Below, piece by piece: positions 62,706 to 64,000 of a stretch of DNA of 64,000 nucleotides; within the stretch, counting starts at the first letter, position 1; the number at the start of each line of letters is the position of its first letter. The notes under the pieces were generated by a model. That model was not told the origin of the DNA. It was given only the letters and a program-made list of their open reading frames with translations, and did not search any database. Source of the stretch: Polaribacter sp. SA4-12 (GTDB taxonomy: Bacteria; Bacteroidota; Bacteroidia; Flavobacteriales; Flavobacteriaceae); assembly GCF_002163675.1 (NCBI RefSeq), contig NZ_CP019334.1, positions 2,461,501-2,525,500 on the forward strand. The letters are read 5' to 3'. Position numbers and translations under genes: made by a program.

Positions 62706-64000
62706 TTATTTTTGTTCTTTTAAAGATTGTATTTTAAATAACTTTAGGTTGCCATTGTTTAATGCAAATAGTAAAGATTTCTTTTTTTCTTTACCTATAT
62801 AAATAGTTTCAATCTCTTTAATTTCACCATTTATAAATAACCCATTTGTTTTTGAAGTAACAATTTTATTAGAAGAATTAGGCTGAAGTACTAAACCATA
62901 ATCACCATCGTTTCTTGGAGTCTCAACTTCTGATTGATATAAATTACCACCACTAATAATTTGTAAATTTTTATTACGGTTAGTTAAAACTTCAAAATCG
63001 TTTATAGAAGAAAATTGCGCCCTACGTGGTAGCTCATTTAAAACATACGTATTATCTCCTTTATTTTCTATCCAAGAATTTGCAAAAGTACGTGCTTTAT
63101 AATGTAGCGATTTATCTAACATGGTTTTACCATAAATATCTTCTAAAGTTGCGTTAGCAAACAAATCGAAAGTTTCAAAACGCTTTTTTATTGCAGGTAC
63201 TTGTTGCGAAGAACATTCCCTACCTCTTAAAGGTAATAAGATTCCTTTTTTTCTATAACTTAAAACAATATCTGTTGTTCCATTTTCATCAAAATCGTTT
63301 GCATAAACTTCAAAAGGTTGTTTTTCACTGGCTTTATACTTGTAGTTTAAACCTAGGTTTCCTGCTACATAATCCATGTCTCCATCATTATCATAATCTA
63401 CCTTTTTGATGCTATTCCACCAACCAATAGACTTTTCTAAACCTACCTTTTTTGTAACTTCTTTAAATTTATTTCCATCATTTTTAAAAAAACGAATTGG
63501 CATCCACTCTCCAGTAATTATTAAATCTGTTTTACCGTCATTATCAAAATCTTCCCACAAAGCAGTTGTTACCAAACCTAAATTAGATAGTTCTGGAAAT
63601 ATTTGTTTTGTAACATTTACAAATTTAATGTCAGCATCTATTCCTCCTACATTTTTTAAAATATAACTTTCTGCTGGAAATGGATACTTACCAGGAACAA
63701 TTCTACCACCAATAAATAAATCTAAATCACCATCATTATCATAATCATTTGCTGTTACTACTAATCCGCTTGTGCTTATTTTAGGTAAAGATTTTGTTGT
63801 TTTAACAAAGCCCTCTTTTGTATTTACATACAATCTGTCTTCATAATATTTTAATGACTTAGAAACATCGTTACCACCACTTACAACATATAAATCTAAA
63901 TCATTATCTCCATCTGCATCAAAAAATATTGCACCTGTATCTTCTTTATTTATATCATTTTGCCAAGGCCCGTTTAAAACATTAAAACTTCCCGAAGTAT
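62706..64000 (-). CDS. FG-GAP/VCBS repeat protein (5' end outside window)
   Basis: The frame is open to the window edge; at least 431 residues are visible, lacking the N-terminus. Repeats with calcium-binding DxDxDGxxD motifs (FFDADGDNDLDLYV, YDNDGDLDLFIGG, DFDNDGKTDLIITG, YDNDGDMDYVAG, DFDENGTTDIVLS) form a beta-propeller. Such VCBS proteins often accompany SusC/SusD in flavobacteria and may bind glycans at the surface; that role is inference. The nearest in-frame TTG at 63833 is not the start, as the repeat pattern continues above it. Confidence 0.88.
   Translation of the reverse strand, partial: TSGSFNVLNGPWQNDINKEDTGAIFFDADGDNDLDLYVVSGGNDVSKSLKYYEDRLYVNTKEGFVKTTKSLPKISTSGLVVTANDYDNDGDLDLFIGGRIVPGKYPFPAESYILKNVGGIDADIKFVNVTKQIFPELSNLGLVTTALWEDFDNDGKTDLIITGEWMPIRFFKNDGNKFKEVTKKVGLEKSIGWWNSIKKVDYDNDGDMDYVAGNLGLNYKYKASEKQPFEVYANDFDENGTTDIVLSYRKKGILLPLRGRECSSQQVPAIKKRFETFDLFANATLEDIYGKTMLDKSLHYKARTFANSWIENKGDNTYVLNELPRRAQFSSINDFEVLTNRNKNLQIISGGNLYQSEVETPRNDGDYGLVLQPNSSNKIVTSKTNGLFINGEIKEIETIYIGKEKKKSLLFALNNGNLKLFKIQSLKEQK

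Noticed and set aside
1..64000. CRISPR array, prophage, restriction or toxin-antitoxin system
   Set aside because: No regularly spaced direct repeats, phage structural genes, methylase/nuclease pairs or toxin-antitoxin pairs are recognisable on either strand.

Overview
The window is a single contiguous, AT-rich (roughly one-third GC by eye) chromosomal segment of a member of the Bacteroidota, almost certainly a marine Flavobacteriaceae of the Polaribacter type. The support is: gliding-motility lipoprotein GldH beside a RicT/YaaT homologue, a type IX secretion (T9SS) type A sorting domain, SusC/SusD with a hybrid two-component regulator, DUF4837 and DUF6370 lipoproteins, promoters of the Bacteroidota TAnnTTTG type, and few Shine-Dalgarno sequences. 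Most lipoproteins have the short N-terminal signal plus Cys typical of the phylum.

Layout. 1-8884 (minus): two cell-envelope/metabolism operons. The first is ricT-gldH-pbp1A. The second is scoA-scoB-small membrane protein-exoA-mltD-DUF4837. 9250-11860 (minus): a tRNA wobble-uridine hydroxylation cluster, trhO-trhP-ferredoxin. 11995-16950 (plus): a fermentation cluster of pyruvate formate-lyase, its activase (whose true start is not ATG/GTG/TTG) and a DUF3360 membrane transporter-like protein. 17009-25196 (plus): a small exported protein, asd, a PaaE-like reductase, a LysE exporter, a 1427-residue T9SS-exported Ig-repeat protein and a 59-residue pre-peptide. 25268-30005 (minus): M1 and S8 peptidases, an MBL-fold hydrolase and a small membrane protein. 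30123-39399 (minus): the bacterial alpha-2-macroglobulin/PBP1C pair, split by an IS110-family element that has landed in a palindromic repeat. 39482-44930 (minus): nrfH-nrfA-ccsBA for nitrite ammonification, with a Crp/Fnr-like palindrome at the promoter. 45020-53497: tRNA-Cys, folB, glnS, small genes, tas, pgk, holB and a MOSC protein, with several short intergenic repeats. 53542-64000 (minus): a SusC/SusD locus with a hybrid two-component regulator and an FG-GAP/VCBS protein that runs off the window.

How it works together. PFL, DUF3360 and NrfHA-CcsBA point to a facultative or micro-oxic lifestyle rather than strict aerobiosis. The O2-independent (TrhP) and O2-dependent (TrhO) routes to 5-hydroxyuridine in tRNA lie in one operon, which fits the same picture. 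The envelope genes (PBP1A, PBP1C, MltD, A2M, T9SS substrate, Sus system) make up most of the rest.

The most notable observation is the IS110 element at about 32551-33785. Removing it in silico rebuilds a perfect 28-bp inverted repeat. The structured leader of its transposase carries two adjacent segments that match the two halves of exactly that target, as expected for the target-binding loop of a bridge RNA. Other points worth checking are the pflB/pflA intergenic three-way-junction hairpin, the non-canonical pflA start, the nrf operator, and two short genes of 59 codons each.
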